A stretch of DNA of 64,000 nt from Siderastrea siderea. Its lineage: Eukaryota; Cnidaria; Anthozoa; Scleractinia; Rhizangiidae. A model generated the notes under the pieces. The model did no database searches, was not told the DNA's origin, and worked only from the letters and a program-made list of their open reading frames with translations. Made by a program: the position numbers and the translations under genes. Of this stretch, positions 36,239-46,639 are shown in pieces; position 1 is the stretch's first letter; the number at the start of each line of letters is the position of its first letter. The stretch covers positions 47,937,701-48,001,700 of the forward strand of contig OZ034969.1 of NCBI GenBank assembly GCA_964030785.1. Direction: 5' to 3'.

Positions 36239-36668
36239 CCGGACATCTGAAAAACAGCCTTGTGAAAAAGGCTTATTTTGTGCTTTTTAAAAATGTCACA
36301 GAGTGTGTAAAATTAGCTTCCTTGTAGATGGTGAATTAAGGATAGCTGACATTTGAACTAGTATTTATTTTAATGTACAAAGTTCAAATATTGTGTGTGT
36401 ATAAAATTAGGTTCGTAGCGGTTTTGCTTCAAAAGATATTCAAAGCTAAATTTCAGTCAAAATCTCTACTTTCACCACCCCAGAGGGGCAGTTTTTTTGG
36501 GGGGTGGTCTGTTCTCAAAAACAATGAAGCCAATGGGAAAAAAAAATTTATCATGGCTACGAGTTGGGTAAGGACAGTAACCAACAGAAATATGGTTGAG
36601 GTCAGCTGACTTCCTTCTTCCAAGATTTTTTCAATTTTGCCTGGTTTTCTCAGACAGAGACTCCTAAG
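36239..36668 (-). repeat. Right TIR of the 5.9-kb element
   Basis: Mirror of 30727-31150. Confidence 0.75.
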
Positions 36669-36685
36669 ACTTATTTATTTACTAA

Positions 36686-38304
36686 TACCCCGTTCACACC
36701 AAAACTAAAACATGCTTAAGTGTTGTTTGACTAAACATGTTTTATTAAACTAAACTATACCGCTCGCTTGTTTAACTAAACATGTTTAAAACCAAGTTTT
36801 ACTAAACTACCTGTACGAGGTAGTTTAACTTTCGTGTTTAACTAGACAGGTTCAAAATGGTTGCAAACAAAAACAACGAAACCGAATCTAAGGACATCAA
36901 GAAACCTTTTTGCAGTGTAAGAAGTTGAAAGGGTCAAAAAATTTAAGGAAAATTATCGACCTACCAGTAGAAAAAGTAAATATAATGAGAGTTTCCACGC
37001 TTTAGGGCCTCCGTTTACAAGACGGGAACCAACTAGCTCGGCCCACTCGCTGATTTTGCGTTCAGAGCATCGATGAAGGTACCAAGCGCATATTTGCGGC
37101 AAAAGTATCTCAACAAGCCATGTGACATACGCACTTTAATGAAGAACTGAAGTAAAGTAAAGCCGTTGCAGCCTATCCACAACCCTGAGCACTCGATAAC
37201 TTTATAAGTTTACCGTCTGCGGAGGAAGAAGAAAGTGTTGACTCAAAACTGACTAGCAACAAGATTGAATAAACTCAGGGATCTCAATTTCTCAGTCCAG
37301 TATCTCATTTACCGACAATTTGATCGTCATTATGTGTTCCGGAATAGCTGCGGCAAGTTTACGCTTAAGCTTAAGTGAAATTTTGAGTAGTCCATCAGTT
37401 TATTGCGCTACAAAAGCAAACCTGCGTGTACAGCCGGTTAACGTTTTGTTGGCAAGTCTCGGACAAAGGGTTTGTCTAAAAACGAGAAAGAAGACCAATT
37501 TATCACAACCAATACATCATTCTTGGACGGAGGCAGATGTATGCGAGACAGATCATTATAATTAAGCTCAGAAATACAGGCTTGACAAATTCAGCAAATT
37601 GGAAAGTCGTAGTAGCAGTGAGAAAAACTCACTGACGAACTACCGGGTTCGTCCAGCAACTGTTCAGGTCCATCTATCTTTGAAGTACAAATCCAAATGC
37701 CGAATGCAATCCTGGAACACATTTCGACTACACATTTCCCTTGATTGTAGCAAGAAACTGGGGTTACAATTAGAAATATCATGAAGCAATCGACTCTTTT
37801 AGCTATAAAACTGGCAGCGAGCAACTGGCATATTTTCCACCTCACTGCGCTTCAGTTTCACACAAAGCTGGCAATTTCATTCATGAACAAGAGGAGGAAT
37901 TTGTAATCTGGAATTCAGGAGTACGGAACCATAGAAATTGGAGGAGACAAAAAAGTTTTCATTTAAAAAACAAAACATTGTGTGTATGTGTGTGTGTGTG
38001 TTTTAAATATTTCGTGTCCTTTTGGCATACTGAAAACTACGTGGACCACGTGGACGGCGAATTTACCATCGCTTTACCTGCCCGTTGAAATGGAAGGAAA
38101 AAAGAAGAAAAATGATTTCTAGCTAAACAAGGTATATAGCAAAAAAAAAAAAGTAGAAGAAAACTGTACAGCAAAGCAAGGCTATAAACAGCTAAGGCAC
38201 ACCTGTGCGGTGTGAACAGCCCGATGATTTAAACAATGTTTAGTTAAACAGAGTTTAATTAAACTGTGTTTAATTAAACATGTTTAGTTGGTGTGAATGG
38301 GGTA
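36686..38304. mobile_element. TIR element family H, copy 1
   Basis: Ends TACCCCGTTCACACC and GGTGTGAATGGGGTA, with TAA directly outside both ends (36683-36685 and 38305-38307). The subterminal regions are packed with TTTAACTAAACATG-type palindromic motifs. The TAA flank fits the TWA duplication of PIF/Harbinger; alternatively the terminal TA is itself a Tc1/mariner-type duplication. A second copy at 52105-53879 shares the interior, including a KKPF(C/L)-containing short ORF start and a block at 37591-37845. It is probably non-autonomous; a (TG)n tract is at about 37980-38000. Confidence 0.8.
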
Positions 38305-38552
38305 TAAGACGTATTATTAATTTTTCATATTTTGCTTGTTTTCATCATTATTTTTATAATTGCTGTATATTATTTCTTTTAATCGTAAAACTGGATTTTA
38401 TTACCCATCTAAAATTATAATGTATTTATTAAGTGTAATGCTCTTTTGACTATTTTTATAGAAAAGGCGCCAGATAAGTAATAAATATTATTATTATTAT
38501 TATTATTATGATTATTATGATTATTATTATGATTATCATTATTATTATTATT
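38305..38552 (+). mobile_element. LINE-like 3' tail ending in (ATT)n
   Basis: AT-rich sequence leading to GGCGCCAGATAAGTAATAAA and then a (TTA)n tract (about 38487-38552). It is absent from copies 1 and 3, and copy sequence resumes at TTTCCCTCCCCTCC. The GGCGCC...AATAAA(TTA)n ending is common at invertebrate LINE 3' ends, from memory. Confidence 0.5.
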
Positions 38553-39002
38553 TCCCTCCCCTCCCCACTTCAATGTTGGATTTCAACGGATTTTTCCTCT
38601 GCAGTATTGTCTGTCAAACATTTAACATTGAAACGGGGATGAGGGGACTGGACTGAATATTTAGACACGATGAATCAAATCCTACTAACATTTTGTTCAT
38701 GGTCAAATCTTCCAAACAATTTATGACAAACGGTGTACCTGGATTTTTTCGGTCTAGGTGTCTTAGCCGGTGTGTCGCAAGCGCTTTTCTGTCGTTCAGA
38801 AACTATCTCCAAAGTAACCAGTATAAAAATTATGAGTGCCAGGAGTCCTTTTTTCTTCTCCCCTCTCTGCCCTGCCTTCTCTTTTCTCTTCCGTGTGGTT
38901 TCGAGGCTGTTCGGAGTCATAAAACCTCGGTTTCAGTGTCGTTCCGGTAAAAACGGGAAAATCTCATAGAACGAGTGAAGCAATCTAGATATTGTTTATT
39001 CA

Positions 39003-39031
39003 TTTATATATATATATAGATATATATATAT

Positions 39032-39118
<87 letters not shown>
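39003..39118. repeat. (TA)n microsatellite
   Basis: About 115 bp of TA dinucleotides with a few GATA interruptions, abutting the Penelope inverted repeat. Confidence 0.97.
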
Positions 39119-39120
<2 letters not shown>

Positions 39121-39575
39121 AATAAAGAAAGAAATTGTTACTAGTTACTCGAGTTTCACGCTCAAGGCGATCATCAGACTGAGTCAGTCTACGAAAAGAT
39201 GTCAGTTATAGATGTTCAAATTCAGGAACGGTTGGAGCGACGCTTCTTCTGATTGGTTGCCACGAAGAACTTGTTTTCGTGGCGGCATTTCGTTACCAGC
39301 TCGGATTTCTTGTTCAAAAGGGAGAAATTTTGAGAGGTCAAGATGCAAAGTTTCTCAGATAAGCACAGGTTACAGCGAGAAGGATTGCCTTTGTATGCCC
39401 TTGCTCTTTTAATGATGCGCCAGTTGATTTTGTAGTCTATGTTTCCGTCCTTTAAGTTCCAGATGTATTTTGAAAGTACAGTGTCATGTGAGTGTTTTCG
39501 GTCTTTGAAAGAAAGTTTGTGATTGTTGTATCGTGTTTTGAACTCATTTTCTGTCATGCCAATGTAGGTCCTTGA
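39119..39575 (-). mobile_element. Penelope-like element, left arm of a near-perfect inverted repeat
   Basis: 457 bp, the inverse of 39699-40155. The minus-strand ORF 39222-39557 (111 codons) encodes MTENEFKTRYNNHKLSF, the middle of a GIY-YIG endonuclease domain, then LSKYIWNLKDGNIDY and a Cys-containing segment. The arms differ at very few bases; one visible protein change is Lys versus Glu in LLN(K/E)KSEL. Confidence 0.88.
39130..39190 (-). ncRNA. Hammerhead ribozyme motif, left Penelope arm
   Basis: On the minus strand CUGAUGA (39177-39171), then CGC-loop-GCG stem II, then GAAAC (39157-39153). Mirror of 40085-40135. Confidence 0.65.
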
Positions 39576-39698
39576 ATATCCACGACCTCTAGCGAGAAGA
39601 AATGCAATTGTAGAAACAAAAACCTTTGCCCTCTTGACGGCACGTGCCTCACTAAAAACATTATCTACGAAGCTACTGTCACAACAACTTCCGGTAAC
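39576..39698. other. Spacer between the Penelope inverted arms
   Basis: A 123-bp loop between the arms. Its right part reads in frame upstream of the right-arm ORF (a CP-L-type GIY-YIG lead-in), so it is the continuation of the right-hand element. Confidence 0.6.
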
Positions 39699-40155
39699 TC
39701 AAGGACCTACATTGGCATGACAGAAAATGAGTTCAAAACACGATACAACAATCACAAACTTTCTTTCAAAGACCGAAAACACTCACATGACACTGTACTT
39801 TCAAAATACATCTGGAACTTAAAGGACGGAAACATAGACTACAAAATCAACTGGCGCATCATTAAAAGAGCAAGGGCATACAAAGGCAATCCTTCTCGCT
39901 GTAACCTGTGCTTATCTGAGAAACTTTGCATCTTGACCTCTCAAAATTTCTCCCTTTTGAACGAGAAATCCGAGCTGGTAACGAAATGCCGCCACGAAAA
40001 CAAGTTCTTCGTGGCAACCAATCAGAAGAAGCGTCGCTCCAACCGTTCCTGAATTTGAACATCTATAACTGACATCTTTTCGTAGACTGACTCAGTCTGA
40101 TGATCGCCTTGAGCGTGAAACTCGAGTAACTAGTAACAATTTCTTTCTTTATTTG
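39699..40155 (+). mobile_element. Penelope-like element, right arm with GIY-YIG ORF
   Basis: ORF 39717-40052 encodes the same 111 codons as the opposite arm (TYIGMTENEFKTRYNNH in extended frame). GIY-YIG endonucleases nick DNA for Penelope-type reverse transcription. The RT domain is absent, so this is a 5'-truncated element, as is usual for the family. Confidence 0.88.
40085..40135 (+). ncRNA. Hammerhead ribozyme motif, right Penelope arm
   Basis: CUGAUGA at 40097-40103, stem II CGC/GCG around CUUGA, GAAAC at 40117-40121, then a very short stem III of ACU pairing with AGU and an A at the predicted cleavage position. This resembles the minimal type I hammerheads reported from Penelope-like elements. 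Confidence 0.7.
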
Positions 40156-40229
40156 TATTTTGCTCTGCATATTTCTGCATTGAGCACTCCTAGGATAAGT
40201 GAAGCAATTTTATTTCTTGTTTATTCGTT

Positions 40230-40261
<32 letters not shown>

Positions 40262-40262
40262 A
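40230..40262. repeat. Short (TA)n microsatellite
   Basis: TA repeats between two Penelope fragments. Confidence 0.9.
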
Positions 40263-40314
40263 ACTGAAATGTTACGGTCAAGAGTCTAACTCCAAAGTAA
40301 GGGTTGTTGGTTTA

Positions 40315-40360
40315 ATCAGCGCTCAACGTTTCGACCATCACGGCCTTCATCAGGAGCACT
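40315..40360 (-). ncRNA. Hammerhead ribozyme motif of a second Penelope family
   Basis: On the minus strand CUGAUGA (40353-40347), stem II GGCC/GGUC, GAAAC (40332-40328). It follows the GIY-YIG ORF below by about 200 bp, as expected for a Penelope 3' region. Confidence 0.6.
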
Positions 40361-40529
40361 AGAGGTATATACTAGTTACAGCATTCAAATTTAAAATTCG
40401 GTCAACGGTAAAACTATTTGACATGCCATCACGTAAAGAGCTATAATAAAACAAAGTTAAAAATATGGAAATAGGCTATAGGAATATCTAAATGTGAATT
40501 ATAAAAATTATACAAGGCTATTAATAGTA

Positions 40530-40915
40530 GGTTTGAGTTTATGGATCCAATAATTTTCCCGAGCTCTTCTGATATCTTAATTACGATTTCTAACTTTTTC
40601 AATAACAGTTAATTTAAGATATTTAACTCCACAGTTTGTAAGGTATCTGATAGTTGGAATATTTTTGTGTCCAGCGTTAATTTCACTACTATGTTGGTTT
40701 GTCCGGCGGTGAATGGGGTTTCCTGTTTCGGCTATACACTGATTATTGCATTTGCTGCATTCTATCAAATACGTGACGTTACTAGTTTGGCACGTTGTGC
40801 GTTGTTGTAATGTAATTTTTTCTCCTGTAGTAGTGCTTGTCACTGTCTGCGTAAAATGTCCATATGTCTTGCGGCCTGTGCGTCTTGTGTGAAAGAGGAT
40901 TTTTGTGTATTTTTT
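40530..40915 (-). pseudogene. Penelope-like GIY-YIG endonuclease, 3' part
   Basis: On the minus strand: TCQTSNVTYLIECSKCNNQC (Cys-bearing lead-in and YLI/YIG-type strand), ETGNPIHRRTNQHSSEI, TNCGVKYLKLTVIEKVRNRN, then a RRARENYWIHKL ending just past 40577. The N-terminal portion is cut off at 40916, where an LTR retrotransposon begins; RT remnants resume beyond 45181. Confidence 0.85.
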
Positions 40916-42112
40916 TGGTGATTTTAATGAGCAACTCGCTTGCTGCTGCGAGAGGACCGTTTCAAACTGAATTAACGTCAACTTACTCTCTTTGTTAATT
41001 GAGACTTCTTCTCAGCTTTCTTCTTCGTCTTCAAACTTACAATTGTGTTAATGTGAGTGTGTGTCTTACAATTCTGTGTGTGTTATTTTTATAGTTGTCT
41101 TGGTATTAACTAGATGCTAATAGATTGACAACAATCTTGAAAGATAGAAACTAATTATGTAAAATTGATGATTATAGTGGTCAACGCGCTTAGCTATCCT
41201 TGGTACTACCTTACGACAGACCAGCTATTTCACAGGCGTGCCACTCAAACAAATGAAGCAAATATTGTAAATGAAACATAACATGTTTTAAGAATCCCAA
41301 CTGGCGGGAGGCAAACCAGTTGGCTATTTACAAGCGCAGCCGAAGAATTTATAACTCGGGACTGCCGTGAAACAAATCCATGAAGTGCTCAGAGTGGGAT
41401 TCGAACCCGGGACCCACGGACTCGAAGTCGAACACCCTAACCACTCGGCCACCCTGCCTCCCTACAAAGCAAAGTTTGCTTGAAAAGTTTTTACAATGTT
41501 AAAGAAGCAACATACTAGATAAATGAATAACAATATGTATAGTACAACTTACAAGGTTCTTTTTGCCGGTATAATTTTAATGTAAGATTATGTTGTTATA
41601 ACTAAAAAGCAACCTTTAAACTTATTTTAATTGCAAGGAAAAACAAGGACAGCGCCCTATTCATATTCGTGGGAACTTATCTAAACCTAAAAACCCAAGT
41701 TTGTTCTAGCTAATTGATAAGAAAGTGTAGAAATGCTTTTTAAAAGTAAAATTACCACAATCTAGGGAAAACATGTCAAGGTTGTAGCCGGCATGTCCCG
41801 ACCAATGACGGCAATTCAAAAGTGCTATTTTAGAAATCACGCAAAATAAACTCTTTCTTTTTCTTAGTAATCTTTTATAAAATGTCCCACAACTTAAAAA
41901 CACAAGATACAAAATAAGGTGTACAGAATTGGACGCTCTTCATGTCGCTTCCTAAACTTAAAAGTTGCTACGTGTCCAACTATGTCTTAAAATTAGCTAT
42001 AAGCTTATCTTACACTGTCATTGATTAGCAGAACTTTCTAGAACCCATAAAAACTAAAAACTACTTTAACTTTCTATTAGACCTAAAATAACTTGCAATT
42101 CTTCCCGTGACA
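40916..42112 (-). repeat. 3' LTR of the second LTR element, interrupted by a SINE
   Basis: Matches 44283-45181 on both sides of a SINE of about 290 bp (41172-41460). Confidence 0.85.
41172..41460 (-). mobile_element. tRNA-derived SINE in the 3' LTR
   Basis: The minus-strand head has A box TGGCCGAGTGGTTAGGG (near 41437-41453) and B box GGTTCGAATCC (near 41398-41408) with a tRNA-Ser-like layout. A tRNA-unrelated body follows, with CCAGTTGGGATTC and TAGCTGGTCTGTCG blocks. It is absent from the sister LTR, which gives an empty site. Confidence 0.85.
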
Positions 42113-42281
42113 TTACCCCCCTCTTTAGATCGAATGTCCTCATTCGTCAGTGAAACTAAGCTAAGATATAGATAAATAGGTTCGACACTTTCGTAATTTC
42201 TAGGTAAACAACAGTGACAAAATGAATTATTTCGTTTCTTTATACTCGTCTATCTTCTCGGCTCTAAAATAGGGTTTGCTT

Positions 42282-42983
42282 TTAAGAAAAGGCTTTTTTA
42301 GTGAACGGCCGCCGCCGTGTCATTTCCACGAAATCTGGGAATGGTATAGCCAGTTTCAAACAACTTGACACCGACAAAATCCCGAAGAAACAATGAATAA
42401 AATTATTTCTCCATCTATCTGGCGGTTTTGCTTCCTTTGAAATCTCATAGATATAAGGAGGTGGGAAATCTTTGTGGGAAGAAAATTCGGTGATCGGTAC
42501 CGTGTCGCGATCCCCTTTACAAGATACATGCGGACTAAAGGTTTCATTGTCTTCTGATGTGCTTAATAGTATTAACCACAGCAAAATACATGCCCAGATA
42601 GTTTGGTTGAGCCCAAATGTCGTTTTCACTTGTTTTATTGTTGCCTGTGAACCATCATGACTCGTCAAAACACGTCCTGACGAAGAACTGAAATTGCATT
42701 GACCGACAGAATTATTCTTGTACCTGTGCATCTCGTCAGCAAATAAGGAATATTTTATGACATTTTGGGAAAACTTCCAACTTTTGTCTCGAAATTCTGA
42801 AATCTGTACTTTATTACTGACCTTGAGGATATTTGTTATATTTTTGTAGTGAACAATTGCTGACGAAGTTAAACAATTTTTCTGTTTTGGGGAATTTTCG
42901 GTGAACTTGCCAAATGCAAGATCTTTTTCGTGAGTGACTTCTTGAGAAATGGTAATCTTTACTTCTTCCACGAAAGGTGTCAC
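42282..42983 (-). CDS. Retrotransposon ORF with a hydrophobic segment, possibly env-like
   Basis: 233 codons downstream of gag and upstream of the 3' LTR. It contains one hydrophobic stretch (IWACILLWLILL) followed by a polar region with a Cys. The position fits an envelope-like or accessory ORF, or a fusion of decayed frames. No conserved envelope motif was recognised. Confidence 0.4.
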   Translation of the reverse strand: MTPFVEEVKITISQEVTHEKDLAFGKFTENSPKQKNCLTSSAIVHYKNITNILKVSNKVQISEFRDKSWKFSQNVIKYSLFADEMHRYKNNSVGQCNFSSSSGRVLTSHDGSQATIKQVKTTFGLNQTIWACILLWLILLSTSEDNETFSPHVSCKGDRDTVPITEFSSHKDFPPPYIYEISKEAKPPDRWRNNFIHCFFGILSVSSCLKLAIPFPDFVEMTRRRPFTKKAFS

Positions 42984-43036
42984 TTCAGTAGTATTAACAC
43001 AATATAATTTTTGGCTTTGTCTTCTATTACGAAAAC

Positions 43037-43740
43037 TTAAGTTAAGTTTCCGTCAAACAACTTTGGTGCGGTCATAACTGGGCAAATATTATCAAAACGG
43101 ATTTCATCCTCAACGGAATTGTCTACAGCATTTCTTCTAAGGAGGTTCCATTCCTCTTTCAACTCATTTAATTTCGTTTTCATACCCGAGGTACCTGAAT
43201 TGGGTTGGGGAGCAGAATTTGGATCCTTTTTATGAGACGTAGAGGTACATTTATGATGACCAGATGACATGCGAGCATCCGCTCAAGGAAACTGAAAATA
43301 CTTGTCGAAAGAGCAATCGGCATTTGATATCATTTCATCGACTAAAACTTTATGCTGAGCTAAACTGACTGCTTCGTAGAAAGTTTTGGGACTCTTCATC
43401 AATACCACGCGTTTAATATCATCGCGAAGGCCATTCGCAAAGACAAATAATTTAGTTTCGTCGTCGATTTCGAGTAATTGGGCTCTTTCTTCAATAAGAT
43501 TAATATAACCTTGTAAAGACTCTGAAATACCTTGTCGTTTTAACTCCAGTTTTTCGCGTAAGCGAAATCTGCATTCATACCACAGAAATCGAGAATTAAA
43601 AGCTTTTTCAAGATCCAAAAAATTATCACGTACTTTATCTGGTAAAGAGTAATACCACGTTTGTGCGACACCACGAAGGAAAAAAGGAAAAATTGGCGCG
43701 CCTTCACATCCATGGGGCTCAAAACCTTTAACAATCAGAA
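43037..43740 (-). pseudogene. Gag polyprotein of the second LTR element
   Basis: A capsid-type retrotransposon gag: WYYSLPDKVRDNF, then LEKAFNSRFLWYECRFRLRE, EKLELKRQGISESLQGYI and FANGLRDDIKRVVLM. The YC-length capsid core matches the retrotrans_gag family. It continues in other frames at 43540-43734 and 43037-43270, so it is frameshifted. No zinc knuckle was found. Confidence 0.75.
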
Positions 43741-44282
43741 AATTTTGAAATCGAATGAGCCAATTTTAGACATTCTCGTTCTCATAACCGTAAAAATAGT
43801 CTACGTTAGTACGATAATAAGTAAACATTATTCTGTTCCTAGCTCAATTAATACTATACAGTAGGTAAATTCTGGCATAACTGATAACTAAAAATAACTT
43901 CTATAAGATCAGAGTAAGAACTTAAAGTGTTGAACGTGACTTGAAAGAGTCTGTTGTCTTGAGAACTAGGCTTCAGAGTTTTGCATCATTTTGTCATCAG
44001 TTTTTATCCTCATCCGCAGCAACTGAAAAGTCTTTTGACAGAGCGAAGATGATTTCGCCAAAGTCATATCTCACAGTCCGCTTGCAAGTGGGATCATCGG
44101 GCTTGGAGAACACCAGTTTGGTGGTTGCTTGGGATGCCGTCTCGATTTGAAGCGAAGCACAAGCGAGAAGCTGATGTGAAGGTAGCTGCTAGTTTTACAC
44201 CAGTGTTAAAGGAGATCTGCGAGCACACTAACTTGCCATAAACGGTCTGTTTGCCAAAGGATCGGTCCGTTCTCCACCAGTT

Positions 44283-45181
44283 TGGTGATTTTAATGAGCA
44301 ACTTGCTTGCTGCTGCGAGAGGACCGTTTCAAACTGAATTAACGTCAACTTACTCTCTTAGTTCTTTTAATTGAGACTTCTTCTCAGCTTTCTTCTTCGT
44401 CTTCAAACTTACAATTGTGTTAATGTGAGTGTGTGTCTTACAATTCTGTGTGTGTTATTTTTATAGTTTGTCTTGGTATTAATTAGATGCTAATAATTTG
44501 ACAACAATCTTGAAAGATAGAAACTAATTATCATATAATTAAAACGAAAAGCTAAGTTTGCTTGAAAGGTTTTTACAATGTTAAAGAAGCAACATACTAG
44601 ATAAATGAATAACAGTATGTATAGTACAATTTACAAGGTTCTGTTTGCGGGAAAATTTTAATGTAAGATTATGTTGTTATAACTAGAAAGTAACCTTTAA
44701 ACTTACTTTAATTGCAAAACAAGGACAGTGCCCTATTCATATTCGTGGGAACTTATCTAAACCTAAAAACCCAAGTTTGTTCTAGCTAATTTATAAGAAA
44801 GTGTAGAAATGCTTTTTAAAAGTAAAATTACCACAATCAAGGGAAAACATGTCAAGGTTGTGGCCGGCATGTCCTGACCAATGACGGCAATTCAAAAGTG
44901 CTATTTTAGAAATCATGCAAAATAAACTCTTTCTTTTTCTTAGTAATCCTTTATATAAAATGTCCCACAACGTAAAAAACAAGATACAAAATAAGGTGTA
45001 TAGAATTGGACGCTGTCGCTTCCTAAACTTAAAAGTTGCTACGTGTCCAACTATGTCTTAAAATTAGCTATAAGCTTATCTTACACTGTCATTGATTAGC
45101 AGAACTTTCTAGAACCCATAAAAACTAAAAACTACTTACTTTCTATTAAACCTAAAATAACTTGCAATTCGTCCCGTGACA
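44283..45181 (-). repeat. 5' LTR of the second LTR element
   Basis: 899 bp, matching 40916-42112 apart from the SINE in that copy and small indels. Confidence 0.88.
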
Positions 45182-45990
45182 CTTGTGTCCGCTCCACAGG
45201 GCCAGAATCCAGAGGTATGATATTGTGTTGGCGTCTGTTGCTTGTGTTTGGGCGAAAAGTGAATTTTTAGGTTTCTGTTGGTTTTGAAGGAACGGCCACA
45301 GATTCTGCATTTGGTTTCACATGGATTCACAATGTTGTTACCAATTGGTCATGATGAATGGTCATTAGAATCATTAGGATCACTGGTGTTAGACGGTGGC
45401 AGTCTTTTCTTTGTTAGCATCTGTGAAAAACTTCTCCCACTCCGATAGGCGACGAGCGGGGTTTCTTTAAAGATGCTCTGGCATTTGGTTGATTTGTGTA
45501 GAATATGCTGATGGTCGTTGAGAATTTTGTGTACAGGTTTGATAGTGCTGGATTGTAAGTCACTACAAGCGGCACATGGTCGGTGGAGGCATTAAGCTTA
45601 GTTTTAAGTGCTTCTACTCTTCTTGTTTTCCTTGCTTTCATTATGCATTCCTTGGTCAGCTTATTCTTGTAACCACGTTCAAGCAGTACAGTTTGTAGTT
45701 CACGTGCCCTTTTCTCAAGGCATTGGTCATTTGAGCAGATGCGACGTAATCTCAGTGCCAGGTTGTAAAGGATTTATGTTTTAGTGTGACGTGGGTGGCA
45801 GCTGGTCCAGTTATCAAGGTATTGTTGGGTATCAGTTGGTTTCGTGTACAGGTCAGTGCTAATCTTGCCTTTATCGTTGATTACTTGGACGTCAAGAAAA
45901 GGGATATTTGTGGTCGACGTTGTCTGTTCAAACTTGATATGTGGATCAAAAGTGTTACAATGGTCAAAGAATATATAAAGTTGTCACAAG
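45182..45990 (-). pseudogene. Penelope-like RT C-terminal region
   Basis: The minus strand shows IPFLDVQVINDKGKISTDLY, then KPTDTQQYL near 45830-45930, then HVPLVVTYNPALSNLY at 45414-45641: the end of a Penelope-type reverse transcriptase. A C2H2-like finger (CRICGRSF then NLKIHFSPKH) is at 45250-45320, followed by frame damage. This is the upstream part of the element whose GIY-YIG end lies at 40530-40915. Confidence 0.75.
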
Positions 45991-45999
45991 CATCCACTC

Positions 46000-46411
46000 T
46001 TCTAGTCTTTCATAAAAATAATATAAATTTAACAAAAATGAAGACAAACCATTGCTATTTTTGTCTGACACCTATATTTCAAGCACGTTCAGTGCTCTTA
46101 TTCAGGGTGACTAAACACCGTTACAACTATCGCATTACAATATTCAAACCGTCGAATTTAGAATTACGTTTTTACGCACACGTAACTAAGAAAATATTTT
46201 AGTGCGCGCGTGTAACCGCGCGCGACTTTTTGTTTTGAGCGTGAAAACCGTCATTATCATTGAGACCATGAGGTGTTGAAGTCCCAAGTTTATAAATCCA
46301 CTCACCCTCCTTCTCTCGCAATTCCTTTTCTTTCTCGACTCGGTCTATCAACTGTATGGTCATGTCCTCCAAACCCCTATGTCCGTTACTGTTAAAGTGT
46401 CGATAAATCAA
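46000..46411 (-). pseudogene. Penelope-like GIY-YIG C-terminus and 3' region (separate copy)
   Basis: ORF 46199-46411 encodes HFNSNGHRGLEDMTIQLIDR, then EKEGEWIYKLGTSTPHGLND, a typical Penelope endonuclease end. A degenerate hammerhead-like track (AGCAC...GUGCU stem, then GAAA) follows at about 46070-46110, without an intact CUGAUGA. Confidence 0.7.
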
Positions 46412-46567
46412 TTCAGTTAGATATATGTAGCAGGTTATTATTACTTGGCTTGTACATTTGATTTCATTTTATTATAATTATTATGAGTGAAGATAAAAGC
46501 AGAAAATCCTTCCAGGTTGCAGGTTACTGAATAGCCTGCTGGATTTATGTTTTAAACTTTCTTGCAG

Positions 46568-46639
46568 GTCTTTGCATGGGAATAAGATTCAGATTCTACC
46601 TCCTGACATATTCATCAATCCGTCAGAGTTAAGAGACTT
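46568..46639 (+). CDS. LRR exon 9 (single LRR, lineage A)
   Basis: A 72-bp phase-2 exon between TTTCTTGCAG and GTAAGT. It encodes SLHGNKIQILPPDIF, then INPSELRD and the split Leu. A scaffold Leu is replaced by Pro (NPSEL where paralogues have NLSEL), which could weaken folding of this repeat. Confidence 0.83.

Larger units (their letters stand above)
30727..36668. mobile_element. 5.9-kb DNA transposon with TIRs of about 425 bp
   Basis: 30727-31150 and 36239-36668 are inverted repeats. Shared blocks include CTTAAGAGTC / CTTAGGAGTC at the outer ends, GGGGTGGTGAAAGTAG, and AAAATAAGCCTTTTTCACAA near the inner ends. The paralogous introns lack it. The interior is mostly non-coding by eye, with a charged coiled-coil-like ORF at 33538-33762 (AAEQRKRPSEQAREPEEQ), a poly-C tract near 33197-33218, and ORFs at 31941-32318 and 35678-35920 without known domains. 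A clean target duplication was not found. Confidence 0.75.
40916..45181 (-). mobile_element. Second LTR retrotransposon (Gypsy-type gag, pol lost)
   Basis: Minus-strand order: 5' LTR (44283-45181), primer-binding-like TGGTGGAGAACGG three bases inside it, leader, gag (43037-43740), an ORF with a hydrophobic segment (42282-42983), polypurine tract AAAGAGGGGGG and 3' LTR (40916-42112). LTRs begin TGTCACGGGA. No RT, RNase H or integrase was found, so most of pol is deleted. It splits a Penelope element. Confidence 0.82.
28043..46567 (+). repeat. Copy 2 of the triplicated LRR-exon plus long-intron unit
   Basis: 28043 to about 30710 aligns with copies 1 and 3. The unit is then broken by 30.7-38.55 kb (transposon, MITE family, LINE-like tail), resumes at about 38553-38735, is broken again by Penelope and LTR elements to about 46420, and ends before the A exon at 46568. 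It is the most expanded copy at 18.5 kb. Confidence 0.8.

Noticed and set aside
41375..41460. Functional tRNA-Ser gene
   Set aside because: Pol III boxes are present, but the sequence continues into a SINE body, sits in one LTR only, and the anticodon arm is poor.
45786..46202. 138-codon plus-strand ORF
   Set aside because: Antisense to Penelope RT sequence on the minus strand.
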